Shown in pieces: positions 35,738 to 48,449 of a stretch of DNA of 64,000 nucleotides; position 1 is the first letter of the stretch; every line of letters starts with the position of its first letter. The stretch spans positions 30,589,401 to 30,653,400 of the forward strand of contig CAMZMU010000115.1 of the NCBI GenBank assembly GCA_947311845.1, read 5' to 3'. The notes below the pieces were generated by a model. It ran no database searches and was not told where the DNA came from. It worked only from the letters and a program-made list of their open reading frames with translations. Origin of the DNA: Poa pratensis (taxonomy: Eukaryota; Streptophyta; Magnoliopsida; Poales; Poaceae). Position numbers and translations under genes: made by a program.

Positions 35738-35905
35738 CAGCGGCGGATCCATGTGGAGCCTCCCGGGTGCACAGGACACCGGATAAAAATTGATTTCTTT
35801 GTAAAATTGCTATTTTTCACCATTTGTGGCACCCGTAAAACAAGCTATTTTGTAGTTGGGGCACCACCGTGCACCCCTATCTTCAATTCTCTAGCTCCGC
35901 CACTG
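35738..35905. mobile_element. hAT-type MITE, 168 bp
   Basis: A perfect 8-bp target duplication gatgggat lies at 35730-35737 and 35906-35913. The inverted ends are cagcggcggatcc and its inverse ctagctccgccactg, the CAGTGGCGGA signature of grass hAT MITEs. It starts 18 bases beyond the CACTA end. Confidence 0.9.
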
Positions 35906-35913
35906 GATGGGAT

Positions 35914-36660
35914 GATGACCAAGCCCGTACGTCATCGGCCCCACACCAGCCGGAGACGCGTACGTTGCATCTGCATTCCGACGGATATATCAGACGGTCG
36001 CCGTCACGGCGACCCCCGACCACCCATCGATCCATCCGCATTGGAGCCCGAAAGCGCGCACCCAGAATGCATGAAATAACGAAACGGGGGACCGGCCGAC
36101 TTGTTCGTTACTAAACCGCCCGGGCGCGCGGCGGCGTCACATCAGCCACCAACAACAACAGCAACGGCGATCGATCGGAGGAGGAGGAAGTGGGAGCAGC
36201 AGTTGGAGAGGACCGGTCGCAGCTGGAATCTTCCCGGTGATCGATCGATCGGCGCAACACATGTACAGCTCCCCGGAAAGCAATCGGCGCGCGCGCGCGT
36301 GCGGCGAAGACGAAGAACCTAGCTAGCTCGAACGGTGGTGTGGTGGTGGTGGTGGAGCGGGCGGGTGTGCGATTGGCTTATTTGGTTTTCCTTGCGTGCG
36401 TATGTTGCTTGGGATCAAATTTGCCCGATCCGGCGATCCCCTATCTTGCGTGGTGTGTGGCTTGCTCTACGAATGTGCGTACTTGGAAGTAGCTAGCTTA
36501 GCTTAGCTTAGCCTGCTGATGGCGATGTCTCTGCCAAGTACAGTTTAACTAACTGGAGATGGTTACCTTTATGGAATTATGAAGGCCGATCTTGTTAGAT
36601 TGTTTGTAAGGCACACGTGTCTAGCTAGGCCATGGTTTGGTATTTCCAACGACACACAAG
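35914..36660. other. Gene-free stretch
   Basis: Contains GC-rich segments, gatcgatc and gcgcgcgcgc short repeats (36240-36300). A plus-strand open frame at 36101-36322 has no recognisable domain and looks compositional. No gene is supported. Confidence 0.4.
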
Positions 36661-36668
36661 AATATATT

Positions 36669-37339
36669 TATGCCTTTTTTTTGCGAAAAAGACCACCGAT
36701 CTATTAATCATCCACAACAGTACAAAATACCCAAAAAGTAATAAAAATTACAAATAGGTCGTTCGACCACCTAGCGACGACTACGAACACTGGAGCGAGC
36801 CGAAGGCGAGCCACTGTCCTCGCCCCTCCCTCATCGGAGCCAGACAAATCTTGTCGTAGGAGAGCTTCTTGTAGTAGACAGACGGGAATTCATCGTGCTA
36901 AGACCCCAAAGGGCCAGCGCACCAGAGCAGCAACCATCGCCCAAGATGAAAACCGTAGATCGGAATAATATGACCTGCCACCACACCGACGAACACGAAA
37001 ACCGACAAGATCCCAGGAGATCTGCCGGACACACAACTCCACGCGCCCTCTGCTAGCGCTAGGCGCACTACCGGAGCGGGATAGAGCGGGGAGTACCTTA
37101 TTATGAGACCGGGATGTAGCCGCCGCCTCACCACCCGGACGAAGACACAAAAACTAGCTAAAACAGCAAACGAAAACCCTCCCGCCGACGAGAGGCCGGG
37201 GTCCGCCACCCATCCAAGGCCTAGAAGGCCATCGGAGGTGCGGAAGACAGGCGGCGTCGCCGGCGGCGGGGACGGAAACCCTAGTCGCCTTCGCCTGATC
37301 GCTTATGCCGTTGACCATCTATTTTTGTCTAAACAATAT
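36669..37339 (-). mobile_element. Non-autonomous retroposon, about 0.67 kb
   Basis: The minus strand starts near 37339, runs through a leader-like gcgactagggtttccgtccc, and ends in an A run (ttttttttgcg on plus, 36675-36685). The repeat aatatatt occurs on both sides (36661-36668 and 37338-37345), with a few unexplained bases next to the tail. No coding capacity was seen. It is similar in style to the retroposon at 18671-22083. Confidence 0.5.
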
Positions 37340-37345
37340 ATTAAT

Positions 37346-38760
37346 TAATCATATATTAAAATAATTCGCCACATTGCGTTGCATCAATATGGAATTCATG
37401 ATTCAAAATTTTCCGTACATCGTTTTTGTGGTATTTTTGGAACCAGGATGTGGCGTGATGTCATTCAAACTATGTTTTGAATTACCCGTGATTTATCACA
37501 AAGTAGCACAATGGACCATAATTTTTTGACACCTTAAAACAAACATAGTATATGATCCTATCATGTCATTTCGAGTGGTAAAAAATGATATCCCCACTCG
37601 TTTGCGTGACATGTCAGGATTAGGGAACGTCAGAAGGCAAATCCGAAGCATGTCTTGCCGAGGTGCAACCTCGATCTGTGGCAGTTGCAAGGGGTGCAAT
37701 CCCGCATGTTAGACCTACACTTCCAACGAGAGGCCGTAACTAGCGAAGAGCTAGAGCAGTGAAATATAGCAAATATCAAGTATGGACGAAAGAAAATGTG
37801 AGGAGCATAGTCGAGTTTTTTTCATTACTAGAGCCACAATTCTATCATTTGTGTGTGCAGCTCAAAATATAATGGAGTATTTAACATAATTTTATAGATC
37901 TACAGAATCATTAGTATATATTTGTGAAAAGAACAGTTTTTTCGTGAATTTTAGATATCATGCCTGAATTTTTTAAATTCCGGACTCACGGGACACCAGA
38001 AACCCGGACTCCAAAACACCGCACTGGAATTTCTTCTTTATTATTATTTTTATATAGCACCAGACGTCATTTTCTTCTTTATTCACACGCTACAATGTCG
38101 CCGTAAAAAGTTCTTCTAGGTTGTTAAATGTCACGTCGATGCAATATAGTGCATGAGGCTTCACCGTTACATTTGTCTAGGATAATAGGTTACCAAAAGC
38201 GATTCGACAAAGAAACATGAATGGATCAAGTTGTGCACCCAAAGGCGACAAATACTAAGTACACACTGCATATCAGTTTTCCTCTCCGTCCATTTTCACT
38301 TCAGATCGAACATGCACGTCATCCATCCTAGCAAGGCTAGAGTGGAAGTCCAAATCAGAGAAATCGTGCCAGGGATTAATTGACGTGAAACGACTTATAT
38401 CATGCTTATCGATTGAGGAGGTGCGCGGACAAAATTGTAAGACGATAAATATGGTACACCGATGCCTTTAGATCGAGGACGTCATCGATCTGCTGGGTAC
38501 CTAAATGACTGACTCAACACATCGCGAACGTGTCCAACTATAACAGATTTACACATGTTGCTCAAGAGCTACGGCGTATCGCTCAAGACGAACTTGTTTT
38601 ATTTATTGCACCCTTCATGCGTGTATATGTGCACGATGAAATAGTAAGTAAATTACACAAGTCGCACATAATTCGACATCGAAAAAGTCAAGTCACTGCA
38701 CAAGCCTTGTGATTACTGAAAAAATAACGCTGCTAATTCTCAGCTACCTCAGTTAGGTCT
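37346..38760. other. AT-rich gene-free stretch
   Basis: I see no ORF with domain features, RNA gene or clear repeat. It is typical decayed intergenic DNA. Confidence 0.45.
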
Positions 38761-38871
38761 TTCACCGTTGGATTTGCATCGTGATTTGTATATCTATTAG
38801 TTAAATATAGTAAAAACCGTATACATCCGTCGACACAGAGGCCGGGGTCTTTTCCCTTTCAAAAAAAAAAC
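38760..38871 (+). mobile_element. Truncated LINE 3' end
   Basis: The sequence cagaggccggggtcttttccctttc followed by ten A (about 38836-38871) is the usual 3' terminus of grass L1-type elements or their derivatives. Only the tail region is recognisable. The 5' limit is uncertain. Confidence 0.55.
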
Positions 38872-39561
38872 TATGAGTTGCAAGTTAGGTTGTCTACATT
38901 TTACATTTTTCCAGTTGCAAGTGAGGTTGTAACTAAGAAATATGTGCTAGGCTCTTAGATGTACTTCCTGCTAGTCATGAGGTGCAACTGAGATATGACG
39001 ATGTCACTTGACGGAGATCAAACTTAATTCTTATTTGACTAAAAATTAATCGCACCCAAGACATAATCCGTTTTAACGGCGCATGTATGGGTATATCTAC
39101 GTATGGAGTTGCCAAGGGTTTGATTCCTAGCTAGTTGGACGGTGGCATGTGAGTAAATCACCCCACTGTTCTCGGTGTACACTACAATCTTGTTTTACAA
39201 TAACAGTAACACATAACTAATACTGCTATGCTACTACTATAGCTACAAAAGAAATGTTTTGAAAAAAGAATTGTTGACATTATAAAATATAATTTACAAT
39301 TACAAATAGTGATGATAGACAATTCTCCATATCTCGCGAAGAATTCTCTACATGGATAGACAATATATATGTGTACATGTGTACATCAATAAATTACATG
39401 CATGCACATATGTCATATATACGTTTGCATTTCACTTAGCTTCCTCTATAAGTGTCTTTGGTGTTAGATTGCTACATGTAGCATGCCCCTCTCACAAAGC
39501 ATTACAAGCTGCTTTGGATGCATCCCCTAGTTAAATACCGATCAATACATACATAGATAAA

Positions 39562-40830
39562 TCACAGATGAGAAGTCCCAACCTCCATGAAATCTATGAG
39601 CGCCACCTGCCCTTCAGCTTGTTGATCGTCGTCGTCCCCGTTCTCCTCTTGCTCCTCGATGCTCGAACCACACTTGGTGTCGCTTGAGCTCACGTTCACC
39701 TGGAGAAAATCGTAGAACTCCACCGATCTATTCATATCTGCAAAACAAATTATTATCCCGATCCGGTTAATTCCATGCACATAAAACGAAATCAAGCAGA
39801 AATGCGAATACACTTAGCATAGTACCATGCATGCAAGAGATTAAGTAATCAATTTACCTTCGTTCGTAGATGAGCAGTAACCTTCCTTGCCGCTGTGAGG
39901 GCTGATCGCGAAGGGCCCAGCAAATTCTCTACGGTACTTGTCGAGCAAGGCGGCCATACGATTCGTGTCAGGAGGTCTTGGCTTCTCGCCGGCGCCGGCG
40001 CCCGTAAGACTGATGTCGTCTTTCGCGGCGGTGCCGGACCGCCTGTTGGAGGAGAGCCTCATCCGCTCCCTGCACCGGCGCGCCATGATCACATGCCAGT
40101 GGTTCTTGACGGCGTTGTCGGTGCGGCCGGGGAAGAGCCTGGCGATGACGGCCCAGCGGTTGCCGTGGACGCGATGGGAGGCGAGGAGCAGCTCCTCCTC
40201 CTCCTCTGAAAAAGGGTTCCGGTTGATCCTCGGGTCCAGCTGGTTGAACCACCGCAGCCTGCAGCTTTTCCCTGAAATTAGTCAAAGCAATTCCTCAGTC
40301 ATTTTCCGTCGGTTAATTAAATAGTTATCTAACTTGCGCGATGTGATGATCGGGACGACGCCATGGACAGATATGATAGCTTAGATAAATTAGGAATGAA
40401 GAAAAGTAAAATTAACTCACTAGCTAATTATCTAGACAGGTAAAATTGCTGCACAAGTGATCGGTAGAGATATGATGTGCACATCAAGGTGAGCATGACA
40501 CCCTAACAAATTAAAATTCTCTCCAGGCTAATTAGGGGTGTGCTGAAATCCCCAAAAGTCGGATAAGCTTACTGAAAGCAGTAGTGCGCCAGAAAGAAAG
40601 GGATTAACGGAACACAAATTAAGTACAGTTAACCAATAGCGAGCATCCATATTATCATCGATGGGATATGGATCTATGATAGATATTCAAGCGGGCATGC
40701 ATGTCGTTAGGTTACCTGAGCGGCCATGGAGCTTCTCGGCGATGGCGTTCCAGTTGTGCGGCCCGTACCGCGCCACGAGCTCCTTGAGCCTCTCGTCCTC
40801 CGACGGCCGCCAGTGTCCCCTTGTGCACAT
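39562..40830 (-). CDS. R2R3-MYB transcription factor, subgroup 21 (MYB52/54/105/117-like)
   Basis: Three exons, 40830-40716, 40271-39858 and 39737-39562, give 234 codons with consistent phases (splices after G of codon 39 and after codon 176). The start [19 protein letters not shown] is the hallmark of the subgroup that regulates secondary walls, organ boundaries and related traits in Arabidopsis and cereals. R2 spans about residues 6-54 ([28 protein letters not shown]), and R3 about 58-105 ([41 protein letters not shown]). In R3 the first Trp is replaced by Phe, normal for plant R2R3 proteins. The C-terminus is variable and ends in an acidic patch ([10 protein letters not shown]). It is a nuclear DNA-binding factor. 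The exact orthologue cannot be told without a tree. The gene is intact and has no near neighbour. Confidence 0.93.
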
Positions 40831-41134
40831 CCTCCTCCGATCGATCGATAAACGAAGCAATAGACAACAACAAATCTCTCTAACCTATATTCCTCCAGCT
40901 CTCTCTTAAATATATAATTAGTCTGGTAAGGCTAGCTGAACATAAACAGCAGCAAAAGAATCACTATCTAGCTTGTTTCAGACACGGGAAGAACTATAAC
41001 ACAGATCAATCGATCGATCCGGATCCTTGTGCATGTAGGGCCACTGGAGGTATGAACAAAGATGCAAGAGGGGAGAAGGAAGAGACAAAGATCGATAGGG
41101 TGAGAGGAGGCAAGAGAAAGATAAGAGGTGTGGG

Positions 41135-41142
41135 GATTTATA
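41135..41142 (-). promoter_or_regulatory. Likely TATA box of the MYB gene
   Basis: The minus strand reads tttctataaatccccac here, about 305 bases before the ATG at 40830. It would give a leader of roughly 270 bases. Purine-rich gagagg stretches (41040-41120 on plus) fill the leader region. Confidence 0.55.
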
Positions 41143-42540
41143 GAAAGGAGGGTTTGAGGGCTAAAGGAAAGTGCCGGGGCAGGCAGTTTTTCCCCCTCTC
41201 TATCGCTAACTCCAAGTCTCGTTATTGTTGATCGTTAGTGAGGGAGAAGATAGCGAGTTGGGAGATGGTTACACCGGAGTTAGTTTGATGCTACGTGTGG
41301 GCTAACGGGTGGTTTTGTACGTTAAGCTTCGCGAGAGGGAATAGAAAATGTTAGTTACATCCTAGCTAGCTAGCTAGCTAGGTCCACAAGATCAACTAAC
41401 TACATGCATGCAGTGTCTCGCCAGTTACAACTTACAATTGTTCAACTAACTGCACAAGGAAATCGAAACACAGTTCGAAACACAGTGCCAGTGACATTGG
41501 CAGGAAACCAGTAGCTTATATTAGTAACAGTTGGTTTGGAAGTTACAACTGATAAAATCGATTCAGTTGACAAACGAATCAGTTTTAATTTCACCAAACT
41601 AATATTGTTATGTGCTAGCTTGTGTTTATCTTGCAATTAAGCTGGTGCGGTAATTAAGCTAGATTTCGTCAGTAGTATGCGTATGGGCCTCTCAGAGAAA
41701 TAACCTTTTACTGTCTTCCACGGACTGATCGACCAGTACGTCTTTGTGTGCAAGGAAATTCTACACTTGGTGCACCTAATGTTTCTTGGGGAGTTTTGGA
41801 GAAGGGGAGAAAGATGCCGCTGTAGGGTTGCTTGGTGGGGGGGAATTCTGTTGTTCAGGTCTCAACATCCCTCTGATGTTTCAAACCTACAACGTCTACT
41901 TAGAACCAACCCATCACTCTCCTTCCCCAATTGTACTCGGCACCTAACTCCAACAGTAACGTACATACCTTAAAATAGTTTCTGCATTAACCAGTCGGCT
42001 GATTAATTTTACCAGTTAACACTTCTGATTAAGTAATCATCTTCATTACTACCACTTTTTTTTTGCTGGCAAGTGGGCTACCACGCCTTATTTCTCAGGG
42101 CTAGTGCAACATTGCATGCATGCATGTGCATTAACTAACAAGAACGTTAGTTTATTAGCAGGTTAGCTAGTTGTCTGTACTCTTTTTTTTTTGCATGCCT
42201 GAAATAGGCAGTAGTTACAACCTTCTATTTGGGATTATTCGAGAAATGGTGGGAAACTATGTGTCTGCTTGTTAATCGGGAAGAAAGAGCCAGCAAAGTT
42301 AGTTGGTACGGGTTTTCCAGTGTGCTGTTGGGCGCCTCAGACCTACCTGGCCAATCAATGCAATTCTCTATTCGACTGCACTGCTAAGATTAATTAGGTC
42401 AACTGAGTTGTAACTATATGCTACGTACTTCAGTTGCTGTTTAGTGCTAATTGTTGTCTTCAGTGTGCTTAACTTCGATGCTGCCGTTTGTTCAACCGGT
42501 GGAACAGCTCTCTTGGCACATAATGCTATACGCAATCTTT
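41143..42540. other. MYB upstream region, no gene seen
   Basis: Mostly AT-rich with a (ctag)n run at 41364-41381. It probably includes the distal promoter of the MYB gene. No element borders were recognised. Confidence 0.4.
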
Positions 42541-42793
42541 CAATTTAGGGCTAAACCCTTGGGAGACCTTGACACTGAAAAGAGTCTACCGCGTAAGTGT
42601 GCCCTGCTCGTCGAAAGTGGAGAATGTCGGGCGGCCACGAAAACACCATGGCACTGTACGTTATGGCGTGGGTTCTGTCGCATGGGCAACGAAACCATCG
42701 ACTCGTTTGGTACACAACCTTGGGGCTGGTGTGGATGCCGGAGCGGCGGCTTCGAGAACCACTATCGTGTTTGTATGTGTTGGCTCTGGTCAC

Positions 42794-45700
42794 TGTGGGT
42801 ACCCGGACTAGCTGTCCGAAATACACGTGTGCCTACAACATCAGCGATCCCATGATCAGTGTGTCGCTGAGCACAATCAAACTGGCATCAAAAGAACATC
42901 CATAAATACCGAATGAACTTACTTACTTGGTTGAAGCCATAACTTCAACAGATACTTTCAGCGGAAATCACCAAACAACGTGGAGCCCAAGTCACTTGCC
43001 ATAACCCTACAGGCAGCTGACTGGGAAGCGCCCTAGTTCGCATCGACGTCAGAGAAGTCTTCTTCTTCGACTGCTCATCTTCAAAATCTGGCTATGACAA
43101 TAGCCAGGGACGAAACCAATATGAGTACATTTGAATGTACTCGCAAACTACCCCGAAATGAGCATGCACTACTCTTTTTATTGTTTAAATAAAACTTTCT
43201 TTGCTTTGAAAACTCTACATCCTTATCGAAAAAGAGAAGGATAGACTTTTGTTTAATAAACCTTTGTTTGAAATTCTACAACTTTATTTGAAAAAGGAAA
43301 GAAGGCTTTAGAACTTTTTCCCATAAATCTGTCTTTGTAAGAAGTCTCTTTTAATTTTTTTTCCCGAAAATACATCTTTGTTGAAAAAGGTAAGAAGTCT
43401 CTTTTATAAACATTTTCCCGGAAAATCACCATTTGTTTATTTCCCCAAAACTCCTCCTTTTCCGACCATAGCCCTTCATGGTCAAATCATTTTCCAACAA
43501 CCTTATACCACCCCTTCGGTATAGTTGCATAAAACACTTCCACTTTTAAAACACAAAACATTGCACTTCTCGACCATAGCCCTTCATGGTCTTCCTCTTT
43601 TCCAGCAACCTCATACCAGCCCGTCGGTATAGTTGCATATATAGAACATCTCCATTTTCTTTTCAAATCTTAAAACTTTTCCAAAACTTGCACATGGTCA
43701 GAGGACAACCTCCCAACTGTCCATATCCGAGGACTCGGCTATTCGAATAGTTTTACCCTCTACAGAGGTAACACGCTTTTCCCACATCCATCCGGCAACT
43801 CATCGTGTCAGCCACGTCCCGCCATACAAGGTGTATGCGAAGTTGAGTCACCGACCATAGCCTGTCCTTTGCTCATGCTAGTATAGGACCCTGCCGCTAT
43901 GACACTTTCCATCAACACTTAACCCAACCCGTCGGAATCTAAGTGTGAGGACTCATAGTTCCGCCCGGCGACCGTAGTCTTCAATCCTCTTTCTCCAATA
44001 CACTCATACCGGCCTCCGGTAGACTTCTCTTAAGAGGACCCATGTCAGGGGTAGGTCACCAAACCATCCCCTCATGGAACGGAGTCATCTCCGTTGTTGA
44101 GGCATCCCATACTAATATGAACAAATTATATGACTAAGCCCTTTCCCATATGGGTAAATGTGGTCGCACAGGTTATCGGCTGGTAGTCATAGTACAAAGA
44201 CACAATGTGCATTTTATCGAAAACATCACCATACTCCATTTCTTCACTTCCACACCGACATCTTGGTATTCCTTATCCACACAAGTATTTTCAAAGGAGT
44301 TTTGGGTAAACAATATTTTTCCCATCCTATAGTTTGAAAAATAATTTCCATCTAACACCTCCATATAGGGTGTCAAAATAATATACTTGTATTTTGAAAA
44401 AAGGTTTTCAAAATCATAGCTTTAGTGGCAGACACCACATTAATCACATATGCACTTTATAAGTAAAACATGTGAACCAAAATAGAGGTATATAGATGCA
44501 AGCTCAGAGAAGTAGCTTGCCTGAATTCAGCATAATGTTCCTGGACTTCTTCTCACTGATCCAGAAATAAACTCCCATCCTTCTTCCATAAATCCTCTTC
44601 AAATACCACTCTGGTAGCGTTTATATCTAGCGTCGCAAACATGAAAATAAAACAACACTCAATAAGCAACCCAAACCACAAGTGGTATTCAAACAAGGAA
44701 TCATACCAAACATAGCACTAATTTAATCGAGTAACAAACAAAAGTCTACTCTAAGAACACCTCAAAGAAAACTGTCTTAACAACAAGCCTTGAACAATGT
44801 ATTGAATAAAGCTACAACAACAACATTAAGAGATACGAGTTATCCTAAATCAAATACTTAACAACAACCACCACACTTATCTAGATGCTAACAAGTAATT
44901 AATCCCTACAAGCAAAACAACACAGAACCACATGTTTATCTCTATGCTAACAAAACAATTTACTCAGACAAAATCACAAGGGCATTATTCTAGCAGGAGT
45001 ATAACACCATACACATGCCAAAACAAAAGGGCACCAAGACATCCTCAATTAGAGGTAATTGACAAAACATTTTTCCCTAATAAGGAAATACTTCAGACAA
45101 AAGTTAAGTCATTAAATTTTATCTGCAGGTTAAAACTCTTTACCCAGCTAAGTTGGAGACATTAACCAGATACCTCTGATAGTATTCAACTTAAGGACAA
45201 CCAAGTTTAACAAGCAAGACAAACATATTAATCACACAAAATAATCTAGCATCAAAATAAATAAACATAGCAAATTCCTAATTACTAGGAGGAAAGCTAT
45301 CTAGGGAATAAAACCCTAACAAATACATGACTCACAAGTAGCTCTCCTAACATGCTAGCAAAATAAGGAAACACATCACAACAGTGGATTGCCACCCTAC
45401 ACATGCTAGGAAACACATTTGTAACAATAAAGTTATAACACAACAATTAATAAAGGCCTAATAAAAATAGACATAAAAGGCCTAAACCTTATAATTAGCA
45501 CCACAGTCAATCAGCGACTCCTAATTTCAAACCAAGCTAGGGATATGTTCTCCTACACATATAGAAGACAAGACAATTGGATTTGCTCTAAAAATCATCT
45601 CACAAAAATCTACAAAAATCACCAAAGAGCCACTGGTGTGTTTACAAGAATGAATAGAACTTTTGTTCTAAACTTCATTTGCATACAAGATCAACAGATA

Positions 45701-48282
45701 TGGAAAGGTATCACTTCAAGCTTTCCATAGAATTTTAGTTTGCAAATTTTGGAGTTATAAAACTCTAGATATTAAATATTTAGTGAAAAAGATACTTTTT
45801 ACTAGATTTAATCTAGACAAAAGTTAAAAATATTTTTTTGCAAACAGCCAGTTCTATCTAATCAACAAAACACATAGGAACTCTACAAAATTTGAATCAC
45901 TCAAATATCTATCATAGATCTACCACAATTGAATTAAACCTACACTGTCATTTAAACAGTAAATAGAAATAGATATTAGATCTATTGGAAAAATAAGTGA
46001 ATGGGCCAGATCTGAGCAGATCCGGGCAGCACAGTGCCGGATTCGGCCCAACATCTCTCCAGGCGCGCGTAAAGTGGAAAAAAAAATGTGGATTCAAGGC
46101 AGACCGTCGATCTGCCAATCGACGGCTCCAGATCGTCGTCTTCCTCTGCTTCAGGAGGACAAGAGCAGAAGCTCGACCATGGTGTCCGAGCACGAATAGC
46201 TCACCTAGGGCTACTGCCAGTCGACGGCAAGGACGGGTTCGAGGTGTGGAGGGCGTGGGGATGTCGGGGGGTGGTAGAAGTTCATCTCGGCGAGTTCCCA
46301 GAGGGCGGCGTGGTCGAGGACGTCCGTGACGGACACGAGACGGCGATGACGACTCCGGTGCTCCTAAAAAGAAAAGGTGAGGTCCATGAGGTGGAGCAGA
46401 AGAAGGGGATCACGAGGGTGCAAAAATGGCAGAGAAAGGTGAACGGAGTCGGTCGCAAGCTTCATGGCAAGGCGGCAGCAATCCGAGAAGAAATCTCGAG
46501 TTCCGTGCCGGCAGAGGGCGAGAGAGCTCGATTCCTTGCACGGGGTGCCAGAGAGGTGAGGAGGGAGTGGAATGGACAAGGTGGGCGGACGGGAGAGGGG
46601 CTGTGGCTTCTTATCCGGGGGAATGCCGGTCCATGGTGCGCTGGGCGCACGGGCACGAGCAAGGAGGGCACAGGAGGGGGAGGGGCCGCGCCGAGCGGTG
46701 TCGTGGGGGTCAAGGCAATGATGGGGAGTGGATGCGTCGAGCTGTACATGCCGGGGTGTGGTGGTGATGAAGAACGCCTTCGGCGTCCACGACCGGGTGA
46801 GCAGGGGACAGGGCAGCGAGGAAATGGGGCTGAGGGAAGGCATCTCTCGTGCGTGGCTTCGACCAGAAGGCAGAGGAGAGGCATGGGAGCACAGTGGCGA
46901 GCGTACGGGCCGGGGCACGGTCTCCTTCTTCCATGCCGACATGAGTGCGGGAGAGAGGGAGGAGAGTGATGGTGTTTCAGTTGTGTCCAGGCACTGTAGC
47001 CACGTCGTGATGCTGTCCAATGCTTGGAGGAGAAGGGAGAAGGAATTGCCAGAAAGATTTGAAGAGATTTCATCGAATTCGGGCTGGATTTGTGGCTGAT
47101 TGAAGATCTTGAGTTTCATGCACACAAGGTGTTCGACAGAACGTGCGACCCAAATTAAATTTTGGATTTTGGTGATTTAATTTCATGGTTGGCTTTGTAA
47201 GTGTGTAAGAATACTAGGGTATTTTCCCCTGGAATTTTGGGGTGAATAATAATAGAGTTTTGTAAATGCCTTAGGAAATAAAGAAAAGAAATAGAATTTC
47301 ATATTTCAATTATTTTTAATTGAAATCTATATTTCTTTGAGGAGGGAGTGATATGGAAGTGAAATGATTCTTATTTCATTTTATTCCCAGATTTTTTTAT
47401 AATAGAAATAATTGTTATGATAAAATAGAGAAAAAGTAGAGAGAAAAATTAAACAAGATTACTTACTTGAAATTGGGCTTTTAATTCTAGTCTTTGAATA
47501 TCTTTAGAGGTTTTGTTTTTATTCAAGTCACATTCCAAATTTGTTGTCAAGTGTGCTTTATTTTAGGGTTAAGCACAACTAAAGAATTATCCACACAAGT
47601 AACAAACACAACAAGATCAACCTCACAATCAAGACCACACAAATCGAACCACAAGAATTAATCATACCACCATTCCCACAAGGCTATCTTGTGGAAAAGT
47701 GACCACTCCTAATTATGACAAGATGATGTTTAGGAAATGTCTCAACTCATAACTTAATAATTTTCAAAAAGGTTTGAGAAAGAAAATATGTGGGGTAACA
47801 TATTTCCCACTAGTGTTATTTTCAAATGGAGGGAGAATCAGAGTTTATAAACTGGGAGTTGCATACACATGCAAAATATCAAGGTTAAAAGATAGATAGG
47901 AGATAGCATATAGATCTCCATATTTTTGGGAACACATAGTTTTGGAAATACTTTTACTTTCTCAAGAGTGGGTAATTTGGTGGTTGCTAAACCAAGTATA
48001 CTGAAATGGAATTTGGCCAAACTAAGATTAGAAAAGTATATGGATTGTTACATCTTGTCATGACATGATCACCCCAGTTTAAATATACTTTTATCTTGGT
48101 TGAGTTCTCAGTTTAATATTTACTAGTCACCCAACTTAATCAACAAGTCACACCAAGTCAAACATAGCAATGGGAAGGAAAACACAATCATTAGTGAAGT
48201 AATTCAAAAAGTTTTTGTTGGTTCTGAAATTTGGGTCTTGTGAAACTAAGTTTTTCTTAGTTCCAAAATTTGGGATGTGACA
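42794..48282 (-). mobile_element. 5.49-kb LTR-type element without gag-pol, probably a very long solo LTR
   Basis: On the minus strand it starts TGTCACATCCCAAATTTTGG (48282) and ends GGTACCCACA (42794), so the ends are TG...CA. A 5-bp duplication gtcac flanks it at 42789-42793 and 48283-48287. I found no second copy of either end inside, no primer-binding site and no gag, protease, reverse transcriptase or integrase frame. The size and lack of coding resemble the giant LTRs of Triticeae LARD elements such as Sukkula, but family membership is inferred. A GC-rich island (about 46050-47070) with long open frames on both strands lies within it. Confidence 0.65.
43463..43640. repeat. 108-bp tandem duplication in the LTR
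   Basis: The unit cgaccatagcccttcatggtc ... agcaacct(t/c)ataccacc ... cggtatagttgcata starts at 43463 and again at 43571. Weaker echoes (accgaccatagcctg near 43850) suggest an older array. Confidence 0.8.
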
Positions 48283-48287
48283 GTCAC

Positions 48288-48449
48288 TTGGGTCGAGGCT
48301 TTTGAAACATTTGTGCGCTAGGGTGTCGGTCTTGGTCGCTTGGGCGGCAAAGCCGTGCGTGCGTCGGAGACGTATCGGTTTTCGGCTAGTTCTCCTTTAA
48401 CGGATCAATTATTATTCTTATTAATGAAAAGTTCGGTTGCTCAAAAAAA
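48288..48449 (+). mobile_element. LINE/retroposon 3' end interrupted by the LTR element
   Basis: Directly after the gtcac repeat the DNA runs through ttttcggctagttctcc and ttattaatgaaaag to gttgctcaaaaaaaa, a common LINE tail. The left part of the same target should lie at about 42540-42793. It was therefore the landing site of the LTR element. Confidence 0.5.

Noticed and set aside
46088..46969. 293-codon plus-strand ORF and opposing frames
   Set aside because: They lie inside the LTR unit's GC-rich island, overlap each other on both strands and show no domain.
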